Shown here: in pieces, positions 63,052-64,000 of the stretch
Layout of the letters: each line of letters begins with the position of its first letter
How positions within the stretch are numbered: position 1 is the first letter of the stretch
Origin: Butyrivibrio proteoclasticus
GTDB lineage: Bacteria; Bacillota; Clostridia; Lachnospirales; Lachnospiraceae
Direction of reading: 5' to 3'
DNA length: 64,000 bases
Assembly (NCBI RefSeq): GCF_900115735.1
Contig: NZ_FOXO01000013.1
Span: 1 to 64,000, forward strand
Program-made: the position numbers and the translations under genes
Notes under the pieces: generated by a model
What the model was told of the DNA's origin: nothing
Seen by the model: only the letters and a program-made list of their open reading frames with translations
Databases searched by the model: none

Positions 63052-63940
63052 CAATCCCCGCTTTCCTTGCTCTTAGCAATGCATAGTTCACAATCATGAT
63101 AAAAATATATAAGACTAATCCCACTGTGAATAATACTTGTCTATGCGTACCTTGGGCATAACCCATTTCACTTACAATTTGAGTGGTAAGAGTACGAACA
63201 GAATTAAATGGTAACGGAATATTAACTGCTCCCCCTGCAACCATATTTATAGCCATTGCCTCACCAAGTGCCCTACCTGTACCTAACACTACACCTGTAA
63301 GTATTCCTGATTTCGCCGCTGGAATAACTGCTTTGAATATTGTCTGTTCTTTTGTTGCACCAAGTGCTAACGACGCTGCTCTAAGAGTGTCAGATACAGC
63401 TTTTAACGACGATGTGCTTACGCTTATTACCGTTGGCAAAATCATGATTGTCAGTACAATAATTGCAGAAAGCATGTTTGCTCCTCCAGTGAACTGATGA
63501 GAACTATCGTCTTCAAATATTATTTGCTCAAATCTAAACATAATCGGATTAAGTACCATCATTCCAATTAATCCATATATTACTGATGGAATGGCAGCCA
63601 ATAATTCTATTGCAGTTCGTACAATGTTTCCTGTTGTTTTTCCTGCCATTTCTGATATATATACTGCAGCTAACAATCCTATCGGAACTCCAAGAAAAAG
63701 TGCAGTGGTAGTTCCTACTACCGAAGCCAAAATAATAAATCCAATACCATAAGATGGTTCACTTGCAGTTGGCTTCCATATGGTTTTAAAAAGTAAATCA
63801 AAAACCCCGACTTCCTTTAAAGCCGGGGCACCTTTCATGAACATATAGATAGTAATTGCACAAACTGCAAATATAGCCACTACTGCACAAAGCTCGAATA
63901 ATGTTTTGGCAGTTTTTTCTATAAATGCTTTTCTCTTCAT
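63038..63940 (-). CDS. pstC: Phosphate ABC transporter permease PstC
   Basis: A 300-residue permease with about six membrane helices: VFDLLFKTIWKPTASEPSYG, the GIGFIILASVVGTTTALFLG helix, AIPSVIYGLIGM, and LGTGRALGEAMAINMVAGG near the end. Together with PstA it forms the channel. AAGGGG precedes ATG 63940, close behind the end of pstS. Confidence 0.95.
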   Translation of the reverse strand: MKRKAFIEKTAKTLFELCAVVAIFAVCAITIYMFMKGAPALKEVGVFDLLFKTIWKPTASEPSYGIGFIILASVVGTTTALFLGVPIGLLAAVYISEMAGKTTGNIVRTAIELLAAIPSVIYGLIGMMVLNPIMFRFEQIIFEDDSSHQFTGGANMLSAIIVLTIMILPTVISVSTSSLKAVSDTLRAASLALGATKEQTIFKAVIPAAKSGILTGVVLGTGRALGEAMAINMVAGGAVNIPLPFNSVRTLTTQIVSEMGYAQGTHRQVLFTVGLVLYIFIMIVNYALLRARKAGIDDVD

Positions 63941-63949
63941 GTATACCCC

Positions 63950-64000
63950 TTATTGTGGAATAATAAGTCCAACTTGTTTGATAACTTCCTTACCATCATC
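63950..64000 (-). CDS. pstS: Phosphate-binding protein PstS, last 16 residues only
   Basis: The minus strand from 64000 reads DDGKEVIKQVGLIIPQ and a TAA. The GLIIP(Q) ending is usual for PstS and the place ahead of pstC fits. The rest of the gene lies outside the window, as does the regulon promoter. Confidence 0.8.
   Translation of the reverse strand, partial: DDGKEVIKQVGLIIPQ

Noticed and set aside
56165-64000. 5' half of the split rlmD gene on the right side of the element
   Set aside because: No such sequence was seen; the phosphate genes follow directly.

Overview
The window looks like chromosome of a low-to-mid GC, Gram-positive anaerobe of the Lachnospiraceae, probably Butyrivibrio or a close relative. 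The inference rests on protein style (D-ala-D-ala ligase, split transketolase, SEC-C methionine aminopeptidase, DUF1934, GH9-like lipoprotein, GPH transporter, PyrK/PyrD type 1B), on AGGAGG-type ribosome sites and on a textbook sigma-28 promoter that implies motility. No 16S or tRNA gene was seen, so the genus is an inference.

Layout. 1-354: the 5' end of an IS200/IS605-type insertion sequence that runs off the window. 430-15954: mostly minus-strand housekeeping genes: guaA, a secreted NlpC/P60 hydrolase, asnS, an FKBP/trigger-factor-like lipoprotein, ispE, the pyrimidine run pyrC-pyrK-pyrD, then ddl and a membrane-anchored MurF-like ligase. Plus-strand genes in between are a small membrane protein, plsC and a sigma-28 controlled gene. 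15965-22802: a hydrolase, a GH9-like lipoprotein without its catalytic motif, an aconitase-family hydratase, a solute-binding lipoprotein and tadA. 22892-23607: an Rrf2 regulator, the SRP RNA with its own promoter, and two covarying hairpins behind it. 23606-34389: a CdaR-like regulator, a sugar ABC ATPase, a GGDEF-like protein, a YesL-type protein cut by an in-frame TGA, metG, map and a cytosolic nucleotidase. 34406-42132: a pentose locus (rpe, split transketolase, araD, FGGY kinase, carboxylesterase, GPH transporter), which fits a hemicellulose user. 42138-45895: DNA repair and miscellaneous genes.

45990-56164 is the accessory region. It holds decayed small genes, XRE regulators, KilA-N and ORF6N phage-type antirepressor genes, a SAM methyltransferase preceded by three overlapping leader ORFs, a periodic array of seven hairpin units, a 3' fragment of what looks like rlmD fused to the end of a large serine recombinase, and a mobilisation remnant (MobC-like protein, possible oriT, XRE regulator). 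Perfect or near-perfect palindromes recur inside and in front of the antirepressor genes. 

56167-64000 is a phosphate locus read on the minus strand: pstS (end only), pstC, pstA, pstB, phoU, an HD-domain protein, a Na/Pi cotransporter, then the response regulator and sensor kinase. A candidate Pho box with 11-bp repeats lies in front of the cotransporter gene.

The strongest candidates for something undescribed are the seven-unit hairpin array (50458-50810), the paired hairpins behind the SRP RNA (23516-23600), the palindromes carried inside antirepressor coding sequence, and the three-ORF leader of the methyltransferase. All functional calls come from reading motifs by eye; no database search was run.
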